Positions 24,337 to 35,100 of a stretch of 64,000 nt of DNA are shown here, piece by piece. A program made the translations under genes and the position numbers. Position 1 is the stretch's first letter. The number at the start of each line of letters is the position of its first letter. The stretch comes from Pestalotiopsis fici W106-1. Its lineage: Eukaryota; Ascomycota; Sordariomycetes; Amphisphaeriales; Sporocadaceae. The notes beneath the pieces were generated by a model that saw only the letters and a list, made by a program, of their open reading frames with translations, searched no databases and was not told where the DNA came from. The stretch is taken from NCBI RefSeq assembly GCF_000516985.1, contig NW_006917102.1, positions 310,001 to 374,000 on the forward strand, in the 5' to 3' direction.

Positions 24337-25716
24337 TCAAAGTTGTGCTCTCCATGTTCGATAACTTTCGTAACTCTTATGGAAATTTGCTGCCTTTTTC
24401 CACTCCGGTTTTGGCATGGTCTGTCCGTAGATTGTCCATATTTTATCGTTGCCCCTCATTTCGGGATCGGAGCTGGTGATAGGCATCAACCCCTGGTCCA
24501 TCATGATGCAAGTGTTGCCGAACAATGCATGTATTGGTCCTCCGCTTTCATCCATGCCTATGATGGGAGGCTGGTAGGTGATTGCGAAACCGAGGGGAAT
24601 GACGGATCGATTCCCCATTATTATGGAGCCTGGAGCATGGACGGGGAGGTTAATGCCGTGGCCGATCCGTCGCCGTGAAATCTTGAAGCCACGCGCACTC
24701 GCATAGGAGTTGCTATCGTTGTACATCTCATCGAATGTAATGTTGGGCTTGTATTGATCAGACAGCCTGACCTGCATAGCCAGCCCAAGCTTCATGGCAA
24801 TAGACTGTTTCCTCGGCATCCCGTTACCGCCCGTGTAGAGGAATTCGATCCTTGTGCCGTTGACGGTGATGAGAATGGTAAGCGTCCAGGGCTCGCCAGG
24901 CCTCAACACCTCGTCCACCGACTCCTCATACGGACGATTGTAACCTTGCACGATGTTGATATCGCACCCATTCAGATTGATATCATTCCGTGCACCAACG
25001 CCGGCAAGACTGACTGAGGGATAGTAGTAGCTTCTGTATGTCTCCAACGCTGCATGCGCGAACCAGCTGGCTTCTGTAGCGGTTGCATGAAAGCTGATTG
25101 CTTGCAGGGCGTGACGAAAAGCGACATGCACAAGCTCAGCTCCGATGATATTGTTTCGATAACTGTATTCGTCCAATACGCTTTTGCACTTGTCGACCTC
25201 GTTTGTGAAGTCGATGAATTCAGCGCCCGGAAACGCTGCTTCGGCCTCCTCAATCTTCTGCCCGAGAGTATACTTTCTGTCGTAGCCAATTTTCAAGCCA
25301 GCCAGATCAGCGACTTCCGAATGCTCCAGAAGAGTCTGGAGGGCTGGCTGAAACCTTGAGAAATCCACGGCTACAAGCATGTGTTGGTGAATGGCTTCCC
25401 ATAGGTTTGAACAGCCGTTCCTATTCGGGGCGCCAAACACCACTACCCTCAAATCAGGCGCTAATTTATCTTCAGCTGCCAGCAGCTCGGCTCTGCGCCG
25501 AATGTATTCCACAAAAAGAAATGAGGTTCCATTTGGGAACAAGACAAGACAGGTATCGTGTGTCGTGAAAAGCGGGTTGAACCTCGAGATACTGATGTTG
25601 TTGGCACTGTCAAAGATAATGAGAATATCCAGCTTGCGTTCCATACGAGCGGCATGAAGACGCGATAATTGCGGGATTTTGAAGTCAAGCAAATGGCAAG
25701 ATTGTGCAAAATTCAT
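24337..25716 (-). CDS. Creatinase/M24-fold protein, probably altered active site
   Basis: One uninterrupted frame of 459 residues from the ATG at 25716; the frame continues upstream without a further ATG. The N-terminal domain (about residues 20-150) looks like the creatinase N domain (RKLDILIIFDSANNIS, CLVLFPNGTSFLFV). The C-terminal domain resembles the pita-bread fold: GYNRPYEES at about 258, GHGINLPVHAP at about 352 and a PLGFAITYQPPII segment where family members usually have an EPG/EPM-type Glu. Known members are metal-dependent aminopeptidases P or the metal-free creatinase. Here the expected Glu after the GH(G) motif is replaced (Gln382), so a classical dinuclear metal site is unlikely. 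It is divergently transcribed from the OCD-like gene. It could be a creatinase-like C-N hydrolase or a pseudoenzyme. Confidence 0.72.
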   Translation of the reverse strand: MNFAQSCHLLDFKIPQLSRLHAARMERKLDILIIFDSANNISISRFNPLFTTHDTCLVLFPNGTSFLFVEYIRRRAELLAAEDKLAPDLRVVVFGAPNRNGCSNLWEAIHQHMLVAVDFSRFQPALQTLLEHSEVADLAGLKIGYDRKYTLGQKIEEAEAAFPGAEFIDFTNEVDKCKSVLDEYSYRNNIIGAELVHVAFRHALQAISFHATATEASWFAHAALETYRSYYYPSVSLAGVGARNDINLNGCDINIVQGYNRPYEESVDEVLRPGEPWTLTILITVNGTRIEFLYTGGNGMPRKQSIAMKLGLAMQVRLSDQYKPNITFDEMYNDSNSYASARGFKISRRRIGHGINLPVHAPGSIIMGNRSVIPLGFAITYQPPIIGMDESGGPIHALFGNTCIMMDQGLMPITSSDPEMRGNDKIWTIYGQTMPKPEWKKAANFHKSYESYRTWRAQL

Positions 25717-26183
25717 TTTGTCAAGCAAAGTGATTGAAGGTGATTGAAAAGGTGTCCAGTGCTGTCGCAGCCTGTTAAATAAGCCTACGATATTTAACCT
25801 TTGGGGAAGGTACCTCACAGGTACCTCTCACTACATAGTTTTCCGTCTGAGGACGGTTTACAGTCCTTATACTGAATATACCCACCGTTCCCTGAACAGT
25901 CCTTTTCTACGATCACTCGATGGAGACTAGACCGGATTCGTACCCTAGCGTGAGCTCGGGGAGATTGCTTGCCAAGAGCGCAACGTTCGATCATGTTGAA
26001 AGTGTGTGTACAGTGACTTACGTACTATACTGGGCATAGGGGATACTTATCCCATAGCCGAGTAATCCTTGTACTAGGTACATTGCTTGTATGCAAACAG
26101 CCAACAGATCAGCTATAATAGGCCACGTGCCTCGTAAACTCTGATTGTCTTTCCCAAAGCTCAATTCGACTGATATTAACATC
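25717..26183. promoter_or_regulatory. Divergent promoter with paired palindromes
   Basis: This 467-bp region separates the start codons of the M24-like and OCD-like genes, so it is likely a shared promoter. Two copies of the perfect palindrome AGGTACCT lie at 25808-25815 and 25819-25826, 11 bp apart, or one helical turn. A separate dyad, CCGTC-N4-GACGG, at 25843-25856 has the CCG-N8-CGG form of many Zn2Cys6 sites. These are sequence observations; binding has not been shown. Confidence 0.5.
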
Positions 26184-27212
26184 ATGGATGATGACATTGA
26201 AGCCTCGAGGACTATTCTCTACTTGTCTCGCAGCGCTCTGCGGAAACTGGGCATTGCATTTGAACCTCAAATTGTGACGGCGGCAGTCGAACATGCGCTG
26301 GCTGACGTTGCTTCCAACAATGCCGTGAGCACGAAGTTCGCTCTACGACGAGACGACACCAAGCTATCTGCGCTTGGTGCCATGGACAAAGATGACGGAA
26401 TTTTCAAAATTATTAGTTCTTCAGAAGGAAACCGAGCCCGAGGACTCCCGAGGTCGAACATACTGTTGATCATCGCTCGGCCGCCAAGTTTCATCCCGAG
26501 CCACATCATCGATGGAACTGAAATCAGTCTTGCGAGAACCGCTTCATTTCCCATCATCTCCGTCCGCCGTCTGCTACCTGATGGATGCGATCTCAACATC
26601 TTTATATTCGGTGCAAGCGCCCTCGCTGACATGTGCATCCGTTATCTAGTCGCGCTATGTCCCAATCGCATCAGACGCCTGGCCATCAAAGGTCGGGGCA
26701 GCGAGACGAGCGCGAAACTGGCGGCCAAATATCGAGAAGCGCCATTTCTGGTTGAAGCTGTGAACGATTTGAAGCAACTGCCAACATCAAATTTGGTTAT
26801 CACCGCAACAAGCTCCGTCAAGCAGCCCCTGTTTCAAGATCACCAGATCGCGTCCGCGCCTGTACTGGTCGTGATGACGAGCGAGGGTGATGAAATTCCA
26901 GATCAATATTGTGAACAGGCCATTCGGAACCGCTCGGCTGTTTGTGACGACTGGGCGGCAGTCCGCGCGCGAAGGAGACAAAGCATTGCCAAGTACATCG
27001 AGAAGAAGTTTGGTAGCCAGCTCCCCTCGGAGCAACCTGAAAATTATGGGATCAAGAACCTCGAAGAGATGAAATATCTGAAGAATGAGGAACGCAGGAA
27101 ACGATGGATTATGACATCCGTCGGCTCTGCAACCACTGACCTCGCTGTGGTGAAGAAGTGCTGTTGGCACGTACTTGATAGCAGTAATTTCAGTGGGGCT
27201 CCGCGCCTATGA
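26184..27212 (+). CDS. Ornithine cyclodeaminase / mu-crystallin family protein
   Basis: A single frame of 342 residues starting at the ATG at 26184. The family layout is visible: an N-terminal half with LSRSALRKLG and the LRRDDTKLSALGAM...FKIISSSEGN substrate-side region, then a Rossmann domain with FIFGASALADMCIRYL, and a C-terminal VCDDWAAVRARRRQS segment. Related enzymes use NAD(P) and act on ornithine, on amino-acid-derived imines or, as in SbnB, on an N-(carboxyethyl)-glutamate-type intermediate that yields 2,3-diaminopropionate. The nucleotide motif here is G-A-S-A-L-A instead of GxGxxA, so activity or cofactor may differ. It shares a divergent promoter with the M24-like gene. The substrate is not known. 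Confidence 0.8.
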   Translation: MDDDIEASRTILYLSRSALRKLGIAFEPQIVTAAVEHALADVASNNAVSTKFALRRDDTKLSALGAMDKDDGIFKIISSSEGNRARGLPRSNILLIIARPPSFIPSHIIDGTEISLARTASFPIISVRRLLPDGCDLNIFIFGASALADMCIRYLVALCPNRIRRLAIKGRGSETSAKLAAKYREAPFLVEAVNDLKQLPTSNLVITATSSVKQPLFQDHQIASAPVLVVMTSEGDEIPDQYCEQAIRNRSAVCDDWAAVRARRRQSIAKYIEKKFGSQLPSEQPENYGIKNLEEMKYLKNEERRKRWIMTSVGSATTDLAVVKKCCWHVLDSSNFSGAPRL

Positions 27213-27863
27213 TGAGGATCGGTCACTGTTGTTGGATACAATGCATATACGTCGGTAATATCAGATATCGCTGTCCAAGGCAGCACGTATGTTATTTCGA
27301 TCTCGAGCCTCAAATGCCTCTCTAACTTCGGATGACTCTCATCTTCCCGTATTGTGTTCGATGACTTTGAGCGAACATTCATGTTTGTAACTACTACCAT
27401 AGCTTGGCGGTTGGTTTCTTGATCCCAGCCCGTAAGGCCGCCGAGCGAGTTATTAACACAGAAGGGCACAGACATCGAAAGGGGCAAAAAGACCGCAGAT
27501 TAGTGAACGCTATGTCTAATCACTTTAAGCCAAAGGGCGTGTGCCTTTCGGCAGGAGACCGGTTCTGATCATTTCATCGATCGCCTCCAAGGATTTCGTA
27601 GAATATAGAATTGGGCAGCTTCTGTAACTCTAGTCTCATATTCGAGTATCTCTAAACTGAAGCGTTGGCAGGAAGCAATTCCAACGGAGACAACTACTCT
27701 AATCTGAGCAGATATATGAAGGGGGAACTGAAGACAAGATGATCGAGGAAGCATTGAAAGATGTTTCTAAGAGAGAAGTCCTAAAGAGCGACTATATACC
27801 CACGCAGGTGATCTGCGGTGGGTACTGACTACGTCCGTACGACAACTACATAGTTACCATATA
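27213..27863. other. Convergent intergenic with a repeat at its right end
   Basis: About 650 bp between the stop codons of the OCD-like (+) and ASS-like (-) genes. Its right end is a dispersed repeat copy (27714-27844). Nothing else was recognised. Confidence 0.6.
27714..27844 (+). repeat. Dispersed repeat copy A (LTR-fragment-like)
   Basis: About 130 bp related in direct orientation to 38840-38987. The last 46 bases (27799-27844) differ from the other copy at one position only. The rest aligns with substitutions, mostly transitions, and a gap of roughly 16 bp. It ends in CA (ACGACA), and its start around TGAAGGGGG suggests TG...CA ends. It stops 20 bp from the stop codon of the ASS-like gene. 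A truncated solo LTR or a small non-autonomous element are both possible. Confidence 0.75.
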
Positions 27864-29171
27864 TTAAAACTTCATGAAAGAAGTGCGCTGTAGTTTCCCA
27901 ACCGTCTTCACTTCCCACGCGTCTCGGTCCCGTACATAAATATGCTTCTTGGCTTTGACAGAGATCAAGCCATAACGCCAAGGCTCAAGACAATAGGTTA
28001 CCTTCCCACTGACCAGCTCCAGCATCTTGTCCATGGTTTCTTGACATCTCCTGTGTTCATCACCGGCCCAGCGGCCATTCGAGCACTCCAAAGCCCACTT
28101 CATTCGCAGTTCGTTCAGCTTTGATACGTCACGTTGTCGCAACGTAGCATTATCAAGTAGATCACCAGCGGCGTAGATCAACGTGGCTGCAGGCGCTTCA
28201 CGAAACTCTGTGACAGTGCTTTCGGTTGGCAGGTCGACATGGATATGCTCAAGACCGTAGTAGCGGCCGATGCCGAACTTGCCAGCCTTCACATTCAGAC
28301 AGGAGAGAGCGTCTCTGAAGGCTATCGCGTCGCCATCGATTGCTTTGTCGTCAATTGAGACGAGATGGCCTCTCTTGAACTCCAACGTAACCTCCTCGGT
28401 CGGCCGATCGGCTTTGACGTCTTTCGTCCAACGGTAAAGCTCGTCCTTTAGTTCGATCGGGCCTTCTGGATCATCCAGAAGGGGGCCACCCTCGAATTCA
28501 GATACGAGCATGTTGTCGTCGCAGCTCACATCACGTTCCTCTCTAAATTTGAGGCCAGCCCTATTCAGGGCCTTGATCTTGTCGCAGCGAGGGATGACAG
28601 AATGAGCGTATGGACTGCCATGTATTCCTGAAAAGTCGGCAATCTTGATACCATTGTTGATACGGGGCAGGCTGTTTTGGGATTGGTTCGCCGTGTGGAG
28701 TATAATGTGCGCGCCGGTCCGCTTGGCAGCTTGGCTGACTTTCGCCGCTATAACGGGACGGCTGAGGGAGCTGCTGATTGGATGGCCTCCGAGATATCTT
28801 GGCCTATAGCGACAAGCTGAACGCACAACTTCAACAAATTCATCTCGGCCGTCGAGAGATTGAAAGCTGGCGCCCAGGGCTTTTGCACGTTCTGCCAGCG
28901 TTTCGAGGCCGTCATTGTGACTTGGTCCGCCCACGTTCACGTTGAGGGCATGGACGTTCGTATAGCCCTTCTCAAGGAGCAGTAAAAGGAGATAACAGCT
29001 GTCCACACCGCCGCTGAATAAAGTTTCGATGCGAGCCTCTTTGTCTGGGATATGCTTCTCAATATCTTCGATGCTTTGGATCAGAGGCTTGCCGGAATCG
29101 GGGGAGACCATGACGTTGGTAATTGTCGGCGCGGTTGAGAGATCAGCCAGCGAGTTCATTGCCGGCAGCAT
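27864..29171 (-). CDS. Argininosuccinate-synthase-like protein, divergent
   Basis: One intronless frame of 435 residues from the ATG at 29171. The PP-loop ATP site SGGVDS is at residues 53-58. The ASS order follows: ALNVNVGG, a DGRDEFV segment, SSSLSRPVIAAKVSQAAK, then SCDDNMLVSEFEGGPLLDDPEGP, KAGKFGIGRYYGLEHI and a C-terminal VSGKVTYCLEPWRYG stretch. This matches argininosuccinate synthase along most of its length. However, the family HG-TGKGNDQVRFE loop that helps hold citrulline and aspartate is replaced by HTANQSQNSLPRIN at about 159-172. The normal arginine-pathway enzyme is therefore unlikely. It may join another ureido or carboxyl substrate to an amino donor using ATP. Its upstream end lies next to the 6-kb gene-poor stretch. 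Confidence 0.82.
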   Translation of the reverse strand: MLPAMNSLADLSTAPTITNVMVSPDSGKPLIQSIEDIEKHIPDKEARIETLFSGGVDSCYLLLLLLEKGYTNVHALNVNVGGPSHNDGLETLAERAKALGASFQSLDGRDEFVEVVRSACRYRPRYLGGHPISSSLSRPVIAAKVSQAAKRTGAHIILHTANQSQNSLPRINNGIKIADFSGIHGSPYAHSVIPRCDKIKALNRAGLKFREERDVSCDDNMLVSEFEGGPLLDDPEGPIELKDELYRWTKDVKADRPTEEVTLEFKRGHLVSIDDKAIDGDAIAFRDALSCLNVKAGKFGIGRYYGLEHIHVDLPTESTVTEFREAPAATLIYAAGDLLDNATLRQRDVSKLNELRMKWALECSNGRWAGDEHRRCQETMDKMLELVSGKVTYCLEPWRYGLISVKAKKHIYVRDRDAWEVKTVGKLQRTSFMKF

Positions 29172-32100
29172 GTTTTGAATTCGTGCCTGGTGATTCAGAT
29201 TATCTTCTCAAAAGTGGAACTAGAAGTGCAGCGTAGAGTTTTGCCACAAAAGTGCAAAGCTGATGGCCAAGCAAGCAATTATGCAACCTTTTAATGACAC
29301 ACCTTCCAGCAACGGCCCTCTTGTCAGCCTCTTGGGCTTTTCTTGAACTTCTTCCCACTTGACTGATGTATCTGTCGCTGTGGCGGAGATTCTGCTGTCT
29401 CTGGTTGGGGGCTATCTCTAGCAATTGGCTCTATTGCGTCGTTGCAGTTTCATGGTGATCAACGGAGCTGCCACGCCACAGAGGGACTCCTCTTATTTTT
29501 GCGCTAGCGATGCACCCTGAGATCCTTGCCGACCTAATGCACCGACTTTATAGTCAAATTTGAATAGTTGTCAATTGTCACATTCTGAGCTCACAATAAG
29601 TCCACAACGGATTAGGTGACATTCTTCGATTGATTATTCCAAGGCGTCGGATGTTGCTCTGTTGAGTCTTCAGCCCTAAATGACCCCAATGTTACTTCTG
29701 TAACCAATAGCGGGAGACAACAGGTTGTCTGTCGACCCCAAATCGCCCCTAACCACAACGGAGGAATCAACTCTCAATACAACGCACCTTGATATAATGC
29801 CCAGCCACTTCCAGGCTGTACATCATCACTATGCTACTTTAATTGGCTCAAAGCTACTAGAAATCGAAGCACAAGAGATTAATTGACCGTGCCACATCAG
29901 GCTGCTGCAGTCTCTTCGCATAAAAATATGGTACTTTTGAACCGAACCTTCTCTTCATGCCTGTAAGCAAATACAGCCTGTTCAAGGTACATGATTCAGA
30001 TTGAGGATACATATATGTTATATGCTGAAGGTGAGGTAGGTGAGAAAAAGCTATCAACGGAAGTTTATCTGTCCAGGTCTACCCATCCTTGAGTAGATTA
30101 CTGCATAGTGTTATTTGCCTTCCTTGGTCAAAGCTGGCAGAGGTCTTATTTTTTATTGTTACCTTATGCTAACAATACTGATGTGGGGGCGCTGGAGATA
30201 CCCACTAAAAGAGGCTGTGGAGGCTTAGCTTAGAGTGGCTCAATACCTGCTCAATAGTCCGGATGGGACTTATAAGCCTTTCTTTTTCGTTGCGTTTAGC
30301 ATACTGGAGGAGGATCTATCGTTTTCTCAATTGATACAGTTCTTATATACTTTAAGATTTTATATGCTATTTGACCAAAAAACCATACAAAGACTACAGC
30401 CTTATGGCTGTCCGTCTTAGGTGGGGGTTGGTTTGGTTTGGTTTTTGTTCCCCATCTCAATACCTAATGGATATTATTGATTTTCATTTGCCGAAAGGCT
30501 CGGTGCGGGGTTAGGAGTGACTGCTCCAGCACAAAGAATAACGTATGACCATTGGTAGGTCATTCGACTGCAACGGCGGTTGGTAATGGTAATGCGTGCC
30601 ATTTGGTCTATCGACTCAAGGATCGTTCGTGCGCGGGTGCGTCGCCATCGAGGGCTCGTGATGAGGATGATTGCCACGTCAAGCTACAGCAGCCGACGAC
30701 TTGACACATTCGCATCACAGGGCTCTAATTTTCGCAAAGAACTACCTGGGGATTTATGCTTGGGTGATTGATTTTATTTTCTCGAATATAATGCCTTGAT
30801 CGAGATGATATTCTCCCAAATCTTCAACTTTCTAGCATTTCGAGGAACAGCTGCCTCTCCCGCCACAAACCCGCATGGAAGCTGTCGAACCAGGTACACC
30901 CAAGAAAAGAGACAGGAGTAACGATAATCTGACTAAGAGATGGCAAACTCAAACGAATATCGGGAATGCAATTCACGCTCAATACGAAGCAAGGGTGTAT
31001 ATCTCCATGTCTATGCCGTCAAGAGGCAAGGAATTTCCCTTCGATCAAGGGAGCATGTTACACGTTTATGGAAAGATGATATTGTTCGTCAGCAATGTTG
31101 CAGACGTGGATATCAACAGCTGACGTGTTTGAGAAGGAGCGCCAGTACCCAGTCCCTATGTTGGTTACAGGCACTGATCGCCGGCCTGCTACCTCACGAA
31201 AGTCCTTTCGATGAGACGACTTACAACACGAGAAACGATATAAAAAAGCTTTCAGTGTCTGAGAGACGAGTCAAGAATGATCAATTGAAAAATTGAAAAT
31301 AAAGATCAAAGGCGTCCACTGTCATAATTGCATAAAACTCATACATGTGCGAATGATGTTTCGTGTGAAATCAAGCACCTGATCGCAACTGCACTTATAG
31401 TGACGCTGGTATATCCAGCAAGGAATGGTCCGCAGGCACTCTGGGCAAATTCCACTAGGACATCTGCTGCTATAAGCAGAGTTGAACCAGATGATCTATT
31501 TCGCTTTCGACTTCCTCGGATACGCAACTCATTGGCTTGAAATGTTTCGATTCACAAAGACTTCCAGCATTTCCCAATGCAGAAATTGTAATTAGAAAAT
31601 CCCCGGGTTAGTCTCTCATGATTCCGAGTGGCTCGCTTCAAATGAGATGAATCCTGTTGCTTGTCAAGCACCAAGTACGGGAATTGCCATTTTGGGCGAG
31701 GCATACTCGATCATAATGCCTTCAACGGCCTGCTCGTGGTCAGCCGGTCCATAGACACAGATGTACTCCGTTCTGGCCAACTCGACACCCGGCAGAGCTC
31801 TTGTTGGAAGCAGCATGAAGCGGAAGTTACGGAGGCGAGATACTGGCATCACAATTGCATCACGCCTTCCTGCGGTGGAGGACGATCTCCCAGGTATCAA
31901 GCTGTTCCGGCGTGCCTTTCTCGGTGCGTATCAGCGAAGGTGGGTTTCAATCTTGGCCTTTGGCTGTCGGCACCTCTTTTATGACGTAGAGACGAAGCCG
32001 ACGGTAAACGACAAATACACCTGATCATGCGGTTCCACAGCGGCGACAGCTTGACTCGTGGCTTACTGTGGGAGCAGACCCATCCAGCAAAGAGGGCCAG

Positions 32101-35100
32101 GATCGAAGTGTTTCCCACTTGGTCATAGCTATCGATTGCCAGCATAGTGGAGGATACCCAGATTCAATCTCGCGGGCATAATTTTTTCGGCTTTATAATT
32201 CAGTGTGCTGACGGGCTCTACCCAAAAGAGAAAAAAAAAAAACGGGGACCTCTGTAGTTTGGGACAGCATATCCACATTCACAAGAAGGGGAAACATTGG
32301 AAACCTTGCTTTAATGCCACTGACTACTCGTCCGACAACATTTACAGTAACGACAACCGCTTCACAGTCCTCCCAATAAACGGATAAGTCCTCTGTTATT
32401 TTATTAAAAGCACCTTGAATAATAAGGAGGATATTAGCGTAGCCGCCTATATGACAGCATATAATCCGGACTCTAGGCGTAAAATATGGCAATACGTGAG
32501 CTTGGCATCTCGCCCGTGGACCAGCGCCGGCTGGGCATCCATATAAAGTCCTGCAGATAATAATATCTTGCCGGTCTTATCCTATTACTCGTTCGTAGTA
32601 CCCAAATTCGTAGAGATCTCTAGAGGTTATGGATTTGGAAGATTATCAGGGAGCCATGTGGCCTTTGAGGTTTACTTCTTAGAAGAAAGGATGACCTTAT
32701 GCATGATCACTGTTACGAGAGAAGCGGCGTTGGCAGATCATTTGGCAACACAATGGACTCGGGAAATCTCGGCGGTTGATATTAATTTAGTACAATAGCC
32801 CTTATAGGGCATGCTATCGGAAATAAGGAACAGGCCAATAGCCAAATTAAGCGGAGGGCTTGTAAGTCGTGTTTGTGGTTGCTTCCTATGGACTGCGACA
32901 ATGGTCTTTGCCACCATTATACAGCTGTGCAGTCCGCGCCAAACTTTCGTATATTTATTTTGTAGGAGGGTATGAGGCTCTGCGGACGGTCTTTTGTCCG
33001 GGTAGGTCGCCTCTCGAGTGGGGAACCGCACGTGTTCTACAGAGAAGCCCGAATTGGTTCAAGAACCGCAAAAGTGCCACTTCTTTGCATACGCATTATC
33101 CTGTTCCTGGACCTCAGCCTTATAGAACTCAAGCATGTTCGTGCATTCGTGATTTTGAAATTGACTCGCTGCATGGTCCCGCCGGGTTCATTCTTGGCGG
33201 TGGCTGTTCGCATCTGCCGGCCCTCTCTCCAAATCTCGCAACCTATTTCGTTGGTGACCACCGGTGACGGTGGGGCACAGTCATAGTAAACTGTCGTAAA
33301 TCAATAGGTACATAACTTTCATTCTAGGTAACCGTACCAAGATTGTATTTGCAAGCTGCGATCCTGGGAAACCTTGATGAAGCCTGACCAACATGTCACG
33401 CATTACATGCCTATTCCAGTATTGATTCGTACAAAATGACCCAATATTATATGCAGGATGAATGTGACTACTTCCCCTTTCTGGTTATATTATTATTGCT
33501 AAGAATGTACTCTCGAGCCGCCCCCGGGAAGCAGGCTTGAAAAGTGTACCTCCAGGTGATTTGACGATGTAGCTCCAACCATTGATTCACTCCAGCACCA
33601 CTTTCCTACGAGCACGTCGCCGCTTTAGCAAAACCCTGTTCTATCGAGGAGGCCTGTTTCAACCATGCGAGGCACTTTATGGCACGCGTTAGATTAGAAT
33701 TTCGTAACCTGAAAAAGCTAAGAGTACCTCTGTGTGATGTAACGTGTGATGGTAATTCGGCATTTCACAGAAGTTCTGAAGTATGACGAGAGAGAAACAC
33801 GACAGGGGTCCCGAATGGCGACGGACACTTGGCCTGTCGCCAATCGGCTTATGGGGTGAAAAAGAAGGCAATATCATGCGATGGGTAATGACTGGTCTTT
33901 TTCTGAAGCCTCACCGTTTTTGAACGGACAGCATTATAGTCCGTTTTATCACATGGAAATATGCCAGGTACGAGACAAACACACCGGCCATTCCCAAGCT
34001 AGAAGAAAAGACAGTAGAAGAAAAGGAGGAAAAGGACAGTCGCGCTACGGTTGTGACGCCGGGTTGCGAGGTGAAGAATGAGCCAGCGTATGAGCAACAT
34101 GCGCACGTGTTGATGATTACTTGCACGACCATACTGAAGCATTTCGCACCATTAAATGATTCATCTCCTATTCATCTAACTCTGCAACAGCGGCTCATAC
34201 GACTAGCAGTATATTTCCAGGAGTATCTGTCGGATTCATTTGTGGATAATTGAGAATGGATGCAGTATGACGGGTCGAAAAGACAAACTGAAAGAAGGAC
34301 TTCCCGAGTGTTCCCAGCACGGTCTAATGAAACAGGTAGAAACTTTGCCGTGTTCAATCCTCATATCATAGATACACAGCGAGTTATGTAAAGACATCAT
34401 TTTAAACACTGACATACAACTGTATCATGGTATTATTGAATCCTGCGATATTGCCTCCGAAGAAAGATGAGAGTTGCGAACGCATGCAAAGCTATGATCA
34501 AACCTCCACTGTGTAGGCCGCAAGATCAGAACTGCATTGTTTCTCCATCGCTGCGTTGTTTAGACTTGATACCATTTGCAGACGTAATCATTTTGCCTGT
34601 GTTGACTATCGTGATAGTATGTCGTTGCTTGGCATGTATCCTCGTGGTAAGTGTGTCGAGCGAAGTAGAAAAGAAGCCTGCTATCACTACATCGTGGTGA
34701 TCCGACGGAACTTGTTCGTGGTGCCCATGTATCTACATGCCCGATCAAATTTCCGAGTACTTCCCGTCCACCCTTCCAATTATAATTTCAACATGCGGCG
34801 TATCTTTCGCCGTCTTCCTTTTGCCTCATGGGACAATAGCTCCCAGAGCCTGATCCGTGGATCGCGAGGTCTTACGTTCCTGGGCACTGGGATTGGCGAT
34901 GGTGATCGTAATATCCGCACCTGCGATTGAGAGGGCCGGGGAAGTTGAGGAGTAGGTTTCGAGAGTATGTGCATCAGATCTGGGTATCCTGACCTAGGTA
35001 AAGTAACTTCATGACTAGGTAATGGCCCGTATACTTGGTGATGAAAATGTATAACAACGTCGAACTCAATATCACATTACGGTTAGCTACAAGGTGTTGC

